DNA of 64,000 bases from Streptomyces malachitofuscus (GTDB lineage Bacteria; Actinomycetota; Actinomycetes; Streptomycetales; Streptomycetaceae), in NCBI RefSeq assembly GCF_014650055.1, contig NZ_BMUF01000002.1:248001-312000 (forward strand), read 5' to 3'. Below the pieces are notes generated by a model. It was not told the origin of the DNA. It did no database searches and was given only the letters and a program-made list of their open reading frames with translations. Positions 8,480-17,531 of this stretch are shown one piece after another. Position 1 is the stretch's first letter; each line of letters opens with the position of its first letter. The translations under genes were made by a program, and so were the position numbers.

Positions 8480-9973
8480 TCAGCTCTGTCCGCCCGCCAG
8501 CTTCTCGCGCAGAGCGGCGAGCGCCTCGTCCGAAGCCAGCGCACCGGACTGGTCGCCACCCTCGGAGGAGTACGAACCGCCACCGGACGCGACCGGAGCG
8601 GCGGCCTCGCCACCCTCGGCAGCGGCCTGGGCGTCCGCCTCGCGGGACTTGATGACCTGCGCCTGGTGCTGCTCGAAGCGCTGCTGCGCCTCGGCGTACT
8701 GGCGCTCCCACTCCTCGCGCTGCTTCTCGTAGCCCTCGAGCCAGTCGTTGGTCTCGGGGTCGAAGCCCTCGGGGTAGATGTAGTTGCCCTGGTCGTCGTA
8801 GGACGCGGCCATGCCGTACAGGGTCGGGTCGAACTCGACCGCCGACGGGTCGGCACCGAAGGACTCGTTGGCCTGCTTCAGCGAGAGGCTGATGCGACGG
8901 CGCTCGAGGTCGATGTCGATGACCTTGACGAAGATCTCGTCGTTGACCTGGACGACCTGCTCCGGGATCTCCACGTGGCGCTCGGCCAGCTCGGAGATGT
9001 GGACCAGACCCTCGATGCCCTCGTCCACGCGGACGAACGCACCGAACGGAACCAGCTTCGTGACCTTGCCGGGCACGACCTGGCCGATCTGGTGGGTGCG
9101 GGCGAACTGCTGCCACGGGTCTTCCTGGGTCGCCTTCAGCGACAGGGAGACACGCTCGCGGTCCATGTCGACGTCGAGAACCTCGACGGTGACTTCCTGG
9201 CCGACCTCGACAACCTCGGACGGGTGGTCGATGTGCTTCCAGGAGAGCTCGGAGACGTGGACCAGACCGTCGACGCCACCCAGGTCCACGAAGGCACCGA
9301 AGTTGACGATCGAGGAGACGACGCCGGAACGGACCTGACCCTTCTGGAGGGTGGTGAGGAACGTCTGGCGGACCTCGGACTGGGTCTGCTCCAGCCAGGC
9401 ACGGCGGGACAGGACCACGTTGTTGCGGTTCTTGTCCAGCTCGATGATCTTGGCCTCGAGCTCCTTGCCCACGTAGGGCTGGAGGTCGCGGACGCGGCGC
9501 ATCTCGACCAGGGAGGCCGGGAGGAAGCCACGGAGGCCGATGTCGAGGATGAGACCACCCTTGACGACCTCGATGACGGTACCGGTGACGATCCCGTCCT
9601 CTTCCTTGATCTTCTCGATGGTGCCCCAGGCACGCTCGTACTGGGCGCGCTTCTTCGAGAGGATCAGGCGGCCTTCCTTGTCCTCCTTCTGGAGGACAAG
9701 GGCCTCGATCTCGTCGCCGACGGCGACGACCTCGTTGGGGTCGACGTCGTGCTTGATCGAGAGCTCGCGGCTCGGGATAACGCCTTCGGTCTTGTAACCG
9801 ATGTCGAGCAGGACCTCGTCCCGGTCGACCTTCACGATGACGCCGTCGACGATGTCGCCGTCGTTGAAGTACTTGATCGTCTCGTCGATCGCGGCGAGGA
9901 AGGCTTCCTCGTTACCGATGTCGTTGACCGCTACCTGCGGGGTGGTGGCGGTGGTCTCGGTGCTGCTCGTCAT
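8480..9973 (-). CDS. rpsA: 30S ribosomal protein S1
   Basis: 497 residues from ATG 9973. Four S1 (OB-fold) domains are visible between about residues 30 and 370, with repeated signatures such as GVIVKVDRDEVLLDIGYKTEG, GFLPASLVE, VNFGAFVDLGGVDGLVHVSE and VPFGAFVRVDEGIEGLVHIS. After them comes a long acidic, Gln/Glu-rich tail (EREWERQYAEAQQRFEQH-like) that is less conserved. S1 helps mRNA bind the 30S subunit. The four-domain form is the usual actinobacterial version, while E. coli has six. It has its own strong promoter and terminator. Confidence 0.97.
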   Translation of the reverse strand: MTSSTETTATTPQVAVNDIGNEEAFLAAIDETIKYFNDGDIVDGVIVKVDRDEVLLDIGYKTEGVIPSRELSIKHDVDPNEVVAVGDEIEALVLQKEDKEGRLILSKKRAQYERAWGTIEKIKEEDGIVTGTVIEVVKGGLILDIGLRGFLPASLVEMRRVRDLQPYVGKELEAKIIELDKNRNNVVLSRRAWLEQTQSEVRQTFLTTLQKGQVRSGVVSSIVNFGAFVDLGGVDGLVHVSELSWKHIDHPSEVVEVGQEVTVEVLDVDMDRERVSLSLKATQEDPWQQFARTHQIGQVVPGKVTKLVPFGAFVRVDEGIEGLVHISELAERHVEIPEQVVQVNDEIFVKVIDIDLERRRISLSLKQANESFGADPSAVEFDPTLYGMAASYDDQGNYIYPEGFDPETNDWLEGYEKQREEWERQYAEAQQRFEQHQAQVIKSREADAQAAAEGGEAAAPVASGGGSYSSEGGDQSGALASDEALAALREKLAGGQS

Positions 9974-10171
9974 GTGGGAAAGGGCTCCGGTACGGACATT
10001 GAAGTCGTAGGTACTGCTACGCCGGAGCCCGTTTCGCTCTGCAGAAGCCGGACAGCCAAGGAAGCGTCCCACCGTTTACCAGTGATGACGCCTCGAGAAC
10101 CGAGGGGACATACAACAGATGCGAGCGCAGCCTGCTACGTCTGAGGCACGCAGGCTCGCAGCGCAACTTGT

Positions 10172-10200
10172 AGCATACGGGGGCAGCCGGACAGGGTCAA
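10172..10200 (-). promoter_or_regulatory. sigma-70/HrdB-type promoter of rpsA
   Basis: On the minus strand, TTGACC (10195-10200) and TATGCT (10172-10177) are separated by exactly 17 bases, an almost ideal vegetative promoter. It is about 200 bases upstream of the rpsA start, leaving a long leader. The 390-base gap 9974-10363 otherwise holds only this leader and the upstream edge of the methyltransferase gene at 10367. Confidence 0.75.
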
Positions 10201-10366
10201 TGCGCGAAGCCGCCCACCCGGGGCGGATCGCCGCATAACCGGCACAATTCCCCCGCATGGCGGAACGCGCACGTCAGGTGCGGCCCGGAACCGCGCAGGG
10301 TTCGGGAGCGCCCTTCGGCGACGCCGGGGTCCGGCTGGACGGAAGAGTACGACGAGGGAGCCGATC

Positions 10367-11176
10367 ATCCAAGAGCCCGAAGCGCCCGAACCGGAGGCGA
10401 CCCGGCGGGCGGCCGATGTCACGGAGAGCTCACGCGCCAACCGGGGCTGGTGGGACCGCAACGCCGACGAGTACCAGACCGAGCACGGCACGTTCCTCGG
10501 CGACGACCGCTTCGTGTGGGGTCCCGAGGGTCTGGACGAGGTGGAGGCAGAGCTGCTCGGCCCGCCGGAGGAGCTGAAGGGGCGGGACGTCCTGGAGCTC
10601 GGCGCCGGCGCGGCGCAGTGCTCGCGCTGGCTCGCCGCCCAGGGGGCGCGTCCGGTGGCGCTGGACATCTCGCACCGGCAGCTGCAGCACGCGCTGCGCA
10701 TCGGCGGGCCGTTCCCCCTGGTGTGCGCCGACGCGGGCGCGCTGCCCTTCGCCGACGGCTCCTTCGACCTGGTCTGCTCGGCGTACGGGGCGCTGCCCTT
10801 CGTGGCCGACCCGCGGCTGGTGCTGCGGGAGGTGCGCCGGGTGCTGCGCCCGGGCGGCCGGCTGGTCTTCTCGGTCACGCATCCCATCCGCTGGGCGTTC
10901 CCCGACGAGCCGGGGCCGGAGGGACTGAGCGTCTCGGCGTCGTACTTCGACCGCACGCCCTACGTCGAGCAGGACGAGGAGGGCCGCGCGGTGTACGTCG
11001 AGCACCACAGGACGCTCGGGGACCGGGTCCGGGACGTCGTCGCCTCGGGGTTCCGGCTGGTGGACCTGGTGGAGCCGGAGTGGCCGGCGTGGAACACCTC
11101 CGAATGGGGAGGCTGGTCCCCGCTGCGCGGGAACCTGATCCCGGGCACGGCGGTCTTCGTGTGCGTGCGGGACTGA
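10367..11176 (+). CDS. class I SAM-dependent methyltransferase with an apparent non-canonical ATC start
   Basis: The core from 10514 onward has motif I (VLELGAGAAQCSRWLA), a post-I acidic residue (VALDISH), FDLVCSAYGALPF and a conserved C-terminus (NTSEWGGWSPLRGNLIPG). Homologous-looking coding sequence continues upstream of the first in-frame GTG (10514), with NRGWWDRNADEYQ and HGTFLGDDRF, motifs that belong to this family. No ATG, GTG or TTG occurs in frame between 10259 and 10514. The strong GAGGGAG at 10354-10360 is followed by two ATC codons at 10364 and 10367. I place the start at ATC 10367 (269 aa) with low certainty about the start but high certainty about the gene. The alternative is initiation at GTG 10514, losing the WWD region. 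Confidence 0.7.
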   Translation: MQEPEAPEPEATRRAADVTESSRANRGWWDRNADEYQTEHGTFLGDDRFVWGPEGLDEVEAELLGPPEELKGRDVLELGAGAAQCSRWLAAQGARPVALDISHRQLQHALRIGGPFPLVCADAGALPFADGSFDLVCSAYGALPFVADPRLVLREVRRVLRPGGRLVFSVTHPIRWAFPDEPGPEGLSVSASYFDRTPYVEQDEEGRAVYVEHHRTLGDRVRDVVASGFRLVDLVEPEWPAWNTSEWGGWSPLRGNLIPGTAVFVCVRD

Positions 11177-11180
11177 GTGC

Positions 11181-14099
11181 GTGATCCGTTACGACGCCCT
11201 GGACGCCCTTCCCGTACGCGATGCCCTGCCCGGGCTGACCGACGCCCTCGACGCGCACGGCACCGCGGTGCTGGTGGCGCCGCCCGGGACGGGCAAGACG
11301 ACCCTGGTGCCGTTGGCGCTGGCGGGGCTGCTCGGCGCGGGGCCCGCGCGGCGGGTGGTGGTCGCCGAGCCGCGGCGGATCGCGGCCCGCGCGGCGGCGC
11401 GGCGGATGGCGTGGCTGCTGGGCGAGCGGGTCGGCGAGTCGGTCGGTTTCACGGTGCGCGGGGAGCGGACGGTCGGGCGGCGCACGCGCGTGGAGGTCGT
11501 CACGACCGGTGTGCTCCTGCAGCGCCTGCAGCGCGACCAGGAACTGACCGGTGTGGACGTGGTGGTGCTCGACGAGTGCCACGAGCGGCATCTGGACGCG
11601 GACACGGCGGCGGCGTTCCTGTGGGACGTGCGCGAGACGCTCCGTCCCGAGCTGCGGCTGGTGGCGGCGTCGGCGACCACGGACGCGGAAGGGTGGGCGC
11701 GGCTGCTGGGCGGCGCGCCGGTCGTCGAGGCGCGCGGGGCCGCGTACCCGGTGGAGGTGGTGTGGGCGCCTCCCGCGCGGGAGGTGCGCCCGCCGCACGG
11801 CATGCAGGTCGACCCGGCGCTCCTGGCGCATGTGGCGTCGGTGGTGCGGCGGGCGCTGGCCGAGCGCGAGGGGGACGTGCTGGCGTTCCTGCCCGGCGTG
11901 GGCGAGATCGCCCGGGTGGCCGGGCTGCTGGGCGACCTCGGCGGTGCCGAGGTGCTCCAGGTGCACGGCAGGGCGCCGGCCGCCGTGCAGGACGCGGTGC
12001 TGTCCGCCGGGGAGCGCCGCCGGGTGGTGCTGGCCACCTCGGTGGCGGAGTCGTCGCTGACGGTTCCCGGGGTGCGGGTGGTCGTGGACTCGGGGCTCGC
12101 ACGGGAGCCGCGTGTCGATCACGCGCGGGGGCTGAGCGCGCTGACGACCGTCCGGGCCTCGCGGGCCGCGGGGCGGCAGCGGGCGGGCCGCGCGGGGCGC
12201 GAGGCGCCGGGGGCGGTGTACCGCTGCTGGGCGGAGGCCGAGGACGCGCGGCTGCCGCGGTTCCCCTCTCCCGAGATCAAGGTGGCCGACCTGACGGCGT
12301 TCGCCCTCCAGGCGGCGTGCTGGGGCGATCCCGACGCCTCCGGGCTGGCCCTGCTGGATCCCCCGCCCGGCGGGGCCATGGCGGCCGCCCGCTCCGTCCT
12401 GACGGCGATCGGGGCGGTCGGTCCCGGCGGGCGTGCCACGGAACGGGGCGTCCGGCTGGCGGGGCTGGGGCTGCACCCCCGGCTGGGGCGGGCGCTGCTG
12501 GACGCGGCGCCGGTGGTGGGCGCGGAGCTCGCCGCCGAGGTGGTCGCCCTGATCGGCGAGGAGCCGCCGCGCGGCTACGGGGACGACCTCGCCGGCGCGC
12601 TGCGGACCGCCCGGCGCGGCGGTGACGCGTACGCCGCCCGCTGGCGCACGGAGACCCGCCGGCTGCGCAGGCTGGCTCCCGGGCCGTCCTCGGGGGCCGC
12701 CGAGTACACCCTGCCGACTCGGCCGGACCAGACCTCCACCGCAGCGCCCCCCGGGACCCCCGGACTCCCCACTCCGTCCACCCCCACCCACGGAGACGAC
12801 GCCCACCACCCCGAGCGCACCACCCCGGACACCCGGACCGCCGAAGGTCACCCCCCGGCCACCCCGGGCCCCGCGCTTCCCGCTCCGTCCACCCCCACCC
12901 ACCGGGACGGCGCCCACCACCCCGAGCGGACCACCCCGGACACCCGGACCGCCGAAGGACACTCCCCGGCCACCCCGGGCCCCGCGCTTCCCGCTCCGTC
13001 CACCCCCACCCACCGGGACGGCGCCCACCACCCCGAGCGGACCGGCCCGGATGACCGGACGAGCGCTGAAGGGAGCTTCCAGGGCGCCCCGGGGCCGCGC
13101 CCGGCGGTGGTGGCTCCGGGGGTCGGGGAGGACGGGCGGGTCGGGGTCGTTGTCGCGCTGGCGTTTCCCGAGCGGGTCGCCCGGGTCGACGGCGGGTCGT
13201 ATCTGATGGTGGCCGGGACAAGGGCCGAGGTGGGGGCGGGGTCCGGGCTGCGGGGAGCGGAGTGGCTCGCCGTCGCCGTGGCCGACCGGCCCGTGGGGCG
13301 CGGGCACGCGCGCGTGGGGCTCGGCGCGGCCGTCGACGAGTACATCGCGCGGTACGCGGCGGGCGCGCTGCTGGAGAGCCGCGAGGAGGTGCACTGGGCG
13401 GACGGGGACGTCGTCGCGCGGCGGGTGGAGCGGCTCGGGGCGGTGGAGCTGGCCGTACGGCCGCACACCGGCGCCGATCCCTCGCTCGTACGGGCCGCGC
13501 TGCTGGACGGGCTGCGCCGGGAGGGGTTCGGGCTGCTGCGGTGGCCCGCCGGGGCGGTCGTGCTGCGGCAGCGGCTGGCGTTCCTGCACAAGCGGCTCGG
13601 CGAGCCATGGCCCGAAGTGTCCGACGAGGCGCTGCACGCGCGCGTGGAGGAGTGGCTGGAGCCGGAGCTGAGCCGGGCCCGCCGGCGGGCCGACCTCGCG
13701 CGGATCGACGCCGGCGAGGCGCTCGGGCGGCTGCTGCCCTGGGCCTCCGGGCAGGCCGCGCGGCTCGACGAGCTCGCGCCCGAGCGGATCACCGTGCCCA
13801 GCGGGTCCCGGATCCGGATCGACTACTCCGACCCGGAGCAGCCGGTGCTGGCGGTGAAGCTCCAGGAGATGTTCGGGCTGCACGAGTCGCCCCGGGCTGC
13901 CGGAGTGCCGCTTCTGGTGCATCTGCTGTCCCCGGCCGGGCGGCCGGCCGCCGTGACCGCCGACCTCGCGTCCTTCTGGCGGGAGGGTTACAAGGGCGTT
14001 CGGGCCGAACTGCGCGGGCGCTATCCCAAGCATCCGTGGCCGGAGGATCCGGCCACCGCCGAGCCGACCCGGCACACCAAGGCGCGGCTCGCGCGGTGA
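11181..14099 (+). CDS. hrpB: ATP-dependent helicase HrpB with an inserted repeat
   Basis: 972 residues, against about 810-840 for typical HrpB. It starts at GTG 11181, four bases after the upstream methyltransferase stop. DExH helicase motifs are in order: Walker A APPGTGKTTLVPLAL near residue 35, DECHERHLD (motif II), SATTD (motif III), LATSVAESSLTVPGVR (motif V) and RQRAGRAGRE (motif VI). The HrpB-specific C-terminal domain is present (RIRIDYSDPEQPVLAVKLQEMFG). Residues of about 515-630 are a Pro/Thr/His-rich linker built from 37-residue repeats that split the helicase core from the C-terminal domain. HrpB is probably an RNA or nucleoprotein helicase, with its substrate unknown. Confidence 0.9.
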   Translation: MIRYDALDALPVRDALPGLTDALDAHGTAVLVAPPGTGKTTLVPLALAGLLGAGPARRVVVAEPRRIAARAAARRMAWLLGERVGESVGFTVRGERTVGRRTRVEVVTTGVLLQRLQRDQELTGVDVVVLDECHERHLDADTAAAFLWDVRETLRPELRLVAASATTDAEGWARLLGGAPVVEARGAAYPVEVVWAPPAREVRPPHGMQVDPALLAHVASVVRRALAEREGDVLAFLPGVGEIARVAGLLGDLGGAEVLQVHGRAPAAVQDAVLSAGERRRVVLATSVAESSLTVPGVRVVVDSGLAREPRVDHARGLSALTTVRASRAAGRQRAGRAGREAPGAVYRCWAEAEDARLPRFPSPEIKVADLTAFALQAACWGDPDASGLALLDPPPGGAMAAARSVLTAIGAVGPGGRATERGVRLAGLGLHPRLGRALLDAAPVVGAELAAEVVALIGEEPPRGYGDDLAGALRTARRGGDAYAARWRTETRRLRRLAPGPSSGAAEYTLPTRPDQTSTAAPPGTPGLPTPSTPTHGDDAHHPERTTPDTRTAEGHPPATPGPALPAPSTPTHRDGAHHPERTTPDTRTAEGHSPATPGPALPAPSTPTHRDGAHHPERTGPDDRTSAEGSFQGAPGPRPAVVAPGVGEDGRVGVVVALAFPERVARVDGGSYLMVAGTRAEVGAGSGLRGAEWLAVAVADRPVGRGHARVGLGAAVDEYIARYAAGALLESREEVHWADGDVVARRVERLGAVELAVRPHTGADPSLVRAALLDGLRREGFGLLRWPAGAVVLRQRLAFLHKRLGEPWPEVSDEALHARVEEWLEPELSRARRRADLARIDAGEALGRLLPWASGQAARLDELAPERITVPSGSRIRIDYSDPEQPVLAVKLQEMFGLHESPRAAGVPLLVHLLSPAGRPAAVTADLASFWREGYKGVRAELRGRYPKHPWPEDPATAEPTRHTKARLAR
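12740..13071 (+). repeat. 111-bp in-frame tandem repeat inside hrpB (about 2.7 copies)
   Basis: The GTCCACCCCCACCCAC anchor recurs with exact 111-base spacing (G of GTCC at 12776, 12887 and 12998). Each unit encodes 37 residues rich in Pro, Thr and His (for example HHPERTTPDTRTAEGH). The last two copies are almost identical at the DNA level, indicating recent duplication. Confidence 0.9.
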
Positions 14100-14141
14100 G
14101 CGAAGGCGCCCCTCCGACGTACGGGAGGGGCGCCTTCGCTC
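14098..14141. terminator. bidirectional terminator between hrpB and the transglycosylase gene
   Basis: A perfect 18-bp stem: GAGCGAAGGCGCCCCTCC (14098-14115) pairs with 14124-14141 around an 8-base loop. The stem begins at the hrpB stop codon and lies just before the stop of the convergent gene. Confidence 0.85.
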
Positions 14142-14151
14142 GTGGGCGTTG

Positions 14152-15903
14152 TCAGGCGGTGGGGCTGCTCGTCGACGGGCTCGGGGACGGCGTCTCGGCC
14201 GCCGCCACGGTCAGTTCGACGGTGAGGGCCGCCCCGCCCGCGGTGGTGACGCGGAGCAGGAACGTGCCGGTGGTGTCGTCCGCGTACAGCTGCGGCAGCT
14301 TCAGCAGGCCGTCCGCGTCCGTCTTCAGGCCGCTCAGCGTGCGGACGGCCTTGCCGTCGGCGTCCTTGAAGTAGGGGCCCTTGTCGTTCTCGGCCGGGTT
14401 GTCGGCCGATGTGATGAGCGTGGCGGTGGCGGCGACCTTGTCGGCGGCGGCACCGCCGTACGTGGCCCTCACCTCGACCGCTGTGGCGAAGGTGCCGCCG
14501 GGGGTGCAGGTCAGCGCAGCGTCGCCGGTGCGGACGAGAGTGTCGGCGGCGCGCTCGGTGACCTTGGCCTGGTAGCCGACACCGGGAACGGCGCGGCCCA
14601 CGACGACGGCACGGACGGTGAACGAGCCCGGCGTCTCACCGGCCTGGAGCGCGGGTGCCACGGCGACGCCCGACGAGCCGGTGACGACGGTGGCCACGTT
14701 CTCGCCGCCGGCGAAGGTGGTGCCGGTGTCGCCGAGGATGGTGAAGCGGATCCGCACCTTGGCCACGGCCTTGCCGGCGTCCGTCTCGGCGCGGGTGCTG
14801 ATCCTCTTGGTGAACGCGTCGCCCGCCATCGCCGTGAGCGCTCCGGTGCCGGCGTCCTCCAGGTGGTCCACCGTGTCGGTGGGCGTCGGAGGGGTGGTGG
14901 TCGGAGGGGGCGTGGTGGGCGGCGGCGTGGTCGGGCTGCCGGTGCCGGGGGTGCCGGGCCCGGGGCTCGGGCGGGAGCCGCCCGGCTCGGTGCCGGGCTT
15001 GTTGCCCGGCTTGGTGCCGGGCTTCGGCGCGGGCGGAGTGGCCGAGGACGACGGGGAGGGGCGCACCGTGCCGTCGTCGCTGCGGTCCACGGGCAGCGAG
15101 CCGGTGCCGTCCGGGATCTCGTGGGTGCCCTTGCGGTAGTACTCCAGCCACCGCAGGACGGTGTTCAGATAGTCCGTCGAGTTGTTGTAGCTGAGGATGG
15201 CCTTCCGCAGGTCGCCCCGGTCGGACAGGTCCCACCCGTTGCGGCACAGGTAGTGGCCGGCGGAGAGTGCGGCGTCGTAGATGTTGTTGGGGTCCTCGCG
15301 CCCGTCGCCGTTGCCGTCCCGGCCCGCCCACGCCCAGGTGGAGGGGATGAACTGCATGGGGCCGACGGCCTGGTCGTAGGTGCTGTTGCCGTCGTAGGCA
15401 CCGTTGTCGGTGTCCTTGATGAGGGCGAAGCCGTTGCCGTCCAGCTGCGGGCCGAGGATCGGGGAGAGCGTGGTGCCGTCGGCGGAGACGCGTCCGCCGC
15501 GGGCCTGACCGGACTCCACCTTGCCGATGGCGGCGAGGAGTTGCCAGGGCAGATTGCAGCCCGGCTTCTTCTCGCGCAGCGCGGCCTCGGCCTTCTTGTA
15601 GGCGTCGAGGACCGTCGCGGGTATGCCGGCCTCCGAGGCGGTCCGGTCACCCGGGCCCGTTCCGGCACTCGGGGAGGGGTTGGGGCTGTTGAGGGGCGGC
15701 AGATCCGTGTAGTACGGCGAATTGCCGGTCGCGCTGTCGGCGGCCTCCTCGGGCGAGGGCGTGGTGTCGGCGGTGGTCTGTCTGCCCTGGCCGTCGGCCG
15801 TCACGCCCGGGGCCTGGGATGCGGACAGGGCCGCCACCGCTGCCGCGGCCACGGCGGTGGTTGCCGCTCCCTTGCGCAGCCTCCTGCCGAAATGCGCCGC
15901 CAT
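14152..15903 (-). CDS. secreted lytic murein transglycosylase with Ig-like C-terminal domains
   Basis: 583 residues from ATG 15903, with GGGAGGGG upstream. The N-terminus (FGRRLRKGAATTAVAAAAVAALSA) is a secretion signal. After a linker, residues of about 90-300 form an SLT domain: PWQLLAAIGKVESGQ carries the catalytic Glu, followed by GPMQFIPSTWAWAGRDGNGDG and LSAGHYLCRNGWDL, ending with YNNSTDYLNTVL. A long Pro/Gly/Thr-rich linker follows, and then about 220 residues of beta-rich repeats (IRFTILGDTGTTFAGG, VEVRATYGGAAADKVAATAT) that look like bacterial Ig-like domains. It should cleave peptidoglycan outside the membrane, and the tail may anchor it in the wall. Shorter homologues lack the Ig-like part. 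Confidence 0.85.
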   Translation of the reverse strand: MAAHFGRRLRKGAATTAVAAAAVAALSASQAPGVTADGQGRQTTADTTPSPEEAADSATGNSPYYTDLPPLNSPNPSPSAGTGPGDRTASEAGIPATVLDAYKKAEAALREKKPGCNLPWQLLAAIGKVESGQARGGRVSADGTTLSPILGPQLDGNGFALIKDTDNGAYDGNSTYDQAVGPMQFIPSTWAWAGRDGNGDGREDPNNIYDAALSAGHYLCRNGWDLSDRGDLRKAILSYNNSTDYLNTVLRWLEYYRKGTHEIPDGTGSLPVDRSDDGTVRPSPSSSATPPAPKPGTKPGNKPGTEPGGSRPSPGPGTPGTGSPTTPPPTTPPPTTTPPTPTDTVDHLEDAGTGALTAMAGDAFTKRISTRAETDAGKAVAKVRIRFTILGDTGTTFAGGENVATVVTGSSGVAVAPALQAGETPGSFTVRAVVVGRAVPGVGYQAKVTERAADTLVRTGDAALTCTPGGTFATAVEVRATYGGAAADKVAATATLITSADNPAENDKGPYFKDADGKAVRTLSGLKTDADGLLKLPQLYADDTTGTFLLRVTTAGGAALTVELTVAAAETPSPSPSTSSPTA

Positions 15904-16190
15904 AGAGTGAACCCCTCCCGTGGGCGCTGTGGCGCCCGTCAACGTGTGTTGTGCCCGCCCTGTTGTGACGTTCCGCCCGCCCCGCCGGTTGCCCTTCGCG
16001 GTCGTTCCGGCGTGACGACCCTCGCGACCCTACGACAACTTCCTTTGCCCGGACACCCGTTCGTGCCCGATATTCACCCATTGGCCACGTTGATGGTGCG
16101 GCAAGGGCCAGGACGAGTGTCCGGGCATACTGGGGCCTTCCGATCAACGGGCCCCGAGCGCCCGGCCAAAGTCTGCCGCGAGGAGTCCAG

Positions 16191-17054
16191 TTGCCGTTCA
16201 CGCTCAGCCATGCCGCGGCGGTCCTGCCGGGGATACGCACCGACGGGAGCGGCCGGGGCGCCCTGGTCCCCGCGGTGCTGGTCGCGGGGAGCTTCGCTCC
16301 CGACATGACCTATTACGCGGCGAGTGTCCTGTCGGAGGCGATGCGGTTCGGCGACGTGACGCACGCCTTCTGGGGCGTCTTCACGGTCGATGTGCTCATC
16401 GCCTGGGCGCTGGTGGGTCTGTGGCTGCTGGTGCGCGAACCGCTGGTGGCGCTGTTGCCGCGAGGCCGGCAGGGCCGGACGGCGGCACTTCTGCGGTGCG
16501 GTGCGCCGCGTGCGCGCGCGGGGGTGTCGCTGGTGGCGCGCTGGTACGTCTCGGCCGTGCTGGGCGCGTCGACGCACGTCGTGTGGGACGCGTTCACGCA
16601 TCTCGACCGGTGGGGGATGCGCTTGTTTCCCGTGCTGGGCGAGGAGATCGCGGGCTCGCCGCTGTACTGGTACCTGCAGTACGGCGGTTCGGCGGTGGCG
16701 GCGGTCGTGATCGCGCTGTTCGTGGCGCGGGCGCTGCGCCGTACGGCACCGGCGGCGGCCGGGTCGGCGGGGGTGCCCGTGCTCTCGCCCGGCGACCGGT
16801 GGTGGGCGGTGGCGCTGCTCGGCGGGTGTGCGGCGGTGGGGGCGGTGCAGCGGGCCTCGCGGTGGTGGGCCTACTGGGGGTCGACCGCGAAGCCCTGGGA
16901 ACTGATCCCGACGGTCTGCTTCGGTGCGGGCGCGGGGCTCGTTCTCGCGCTGCCGCTGTACGCGGTGGCCGTCAGGGCGTGGCGTCCGGCCCCGGCCACG
17001 GCGGGCTCTGCAGACTCCGATACCCGGCCGGAGAGCCGTACGGCCGCACGCTGA
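16191..17054 (+). CDS. DUF4184 family integral membrane protein
   Basis: 287 residues starting at a TTG (MPFTLSHAAAVLPG) with GAGGAG upstream. The N-terminal LSHAAAVLP motif, SFAPDM, THAFWGVFTVDVL and ASTHVVWDAFTH are family hallmarks. About six hydrophobic segments are present. His and Asp residues recur in the first half and might bind metal, but the family's function is unknown. The TTG start suggests modest translation. The 3' end is overlapped by a possible antisense gene at 16972. Confidence 0.85.
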   Translation: MPFTLSHAAAVLPGIRTDGSGRGALVPAVLVAGSFAPDMTYYAASVLSEAMRFGDVTHAFWGVFTVDVLIAWALVGLWLLVREPLVALLPRGRQGRTAALLRCGAPRARAGVSLVARWYVSAVLGASTHVVWDAFTHLDRWGMRLFPVLGEEIAGSPLYWYLQYGGSAVAAVVIALFVARALRRTAPAAAGSAGVPVLSPGDRWWAVALLGGCAAVGAVQRASRWWAYWGSTAKPWELIPTVCFGAGAGLVLALPLYAVAVRAWRPAPATAGSADSDTRPESRTAAR

Positions 17055-17406
17055 GGGTCTCGCTCGCCGCGACGAACACGGTGACGGTGCGGACGGGGCG
17101 GGGCCGAGGCAGCCAGGTGACCACGAGGGTGAGGTAGGCGCGGGCCAGTTCGGCCCACAGCCGCCACGGTGGCTGCTCGCCGGGGAGTACCGCGCCGGCG
17201 GTGCGGCCGGTGCGCCATCCGCCGTCGGTGATGCGACGTCCGAGGTTTGCGGTGGCGTTCCGCAGGGCTGTCGCGAGGGTGACCGGGATGCGGGCGGTAC
17301 TTGCGGCGGCCGCGAAGACCGGAACCGGCGGAAACGCCTCGAGGGTGGGTCCGTCGGCGTCGGCCCGCGGGGGTGCCGCTGTGCGATGAAGCATGCGTAT
17401 ACCCAT
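16972..17406 (-). CDS. hypothetical protein, about 144 aa, possibly real
   Basis: The only plausible frame in the 477-base gap between the DUF4184 and TetR genes. From ATG 17406 (MGIRMLHRTAAPP) it runs 144 codons. An ATG at 17415 is an alternative. It has Arg/Ala-rich patches (ASTARIPVTLATALRNATANL) and a WRLWAELARAYLTLVVTWLPRPRP segment that could be a single amphipathic or membrane helix. Its last 83 bases overlap the end of the DUF4184 gene on the other strand. I have only a vague memory of similar Streptomyces proteins. Confidence 0.4.
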   Translation of the reverse strand: MGIRMLHRTAAPPRADADGPTLEAFPPVPVFAAAASTARIPVTLATALRNATANLGRRITDGGWRTGRTAGAVLPGEQPPWRLWAELARAYLTLVVTWLPRPRPVRTVTVFVAASETLSVRPYGSPAGYRSLQSPPWPGPDATP

Positions 17407-17531
17407 GCGTCGCATCCTGTCGGCAGAGCCACCCCCCGGCCCTCCCGCGAGGGCCACGCGGGTGAAGCTCCGGCCGGGAGGCGGGCGGGGCCGCAGGAGG
17501 GCACGCGCCCCTCACCCGGCTTACGCGCCGG

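Noticed and set aside
8243..10144. 633-codon frame opposite rpsA
   Set aside because: rpsA is unmistakable on the minus strand. The antisense translation is Leu/Val/Asp-rich shadow sequence.
10257..10577. Short Arg/Ser-rich plus-strand frame near the methyltransferase
   Set aside because: It has no coding character, and it overlaps the methyltransferase in another frame.
10875..14075. 1066-codon minus-strand frame opposite hrpB
   Set aside because: It is the mirror of hrpB. It is Arg/Pro/Gly-rich with no motif.
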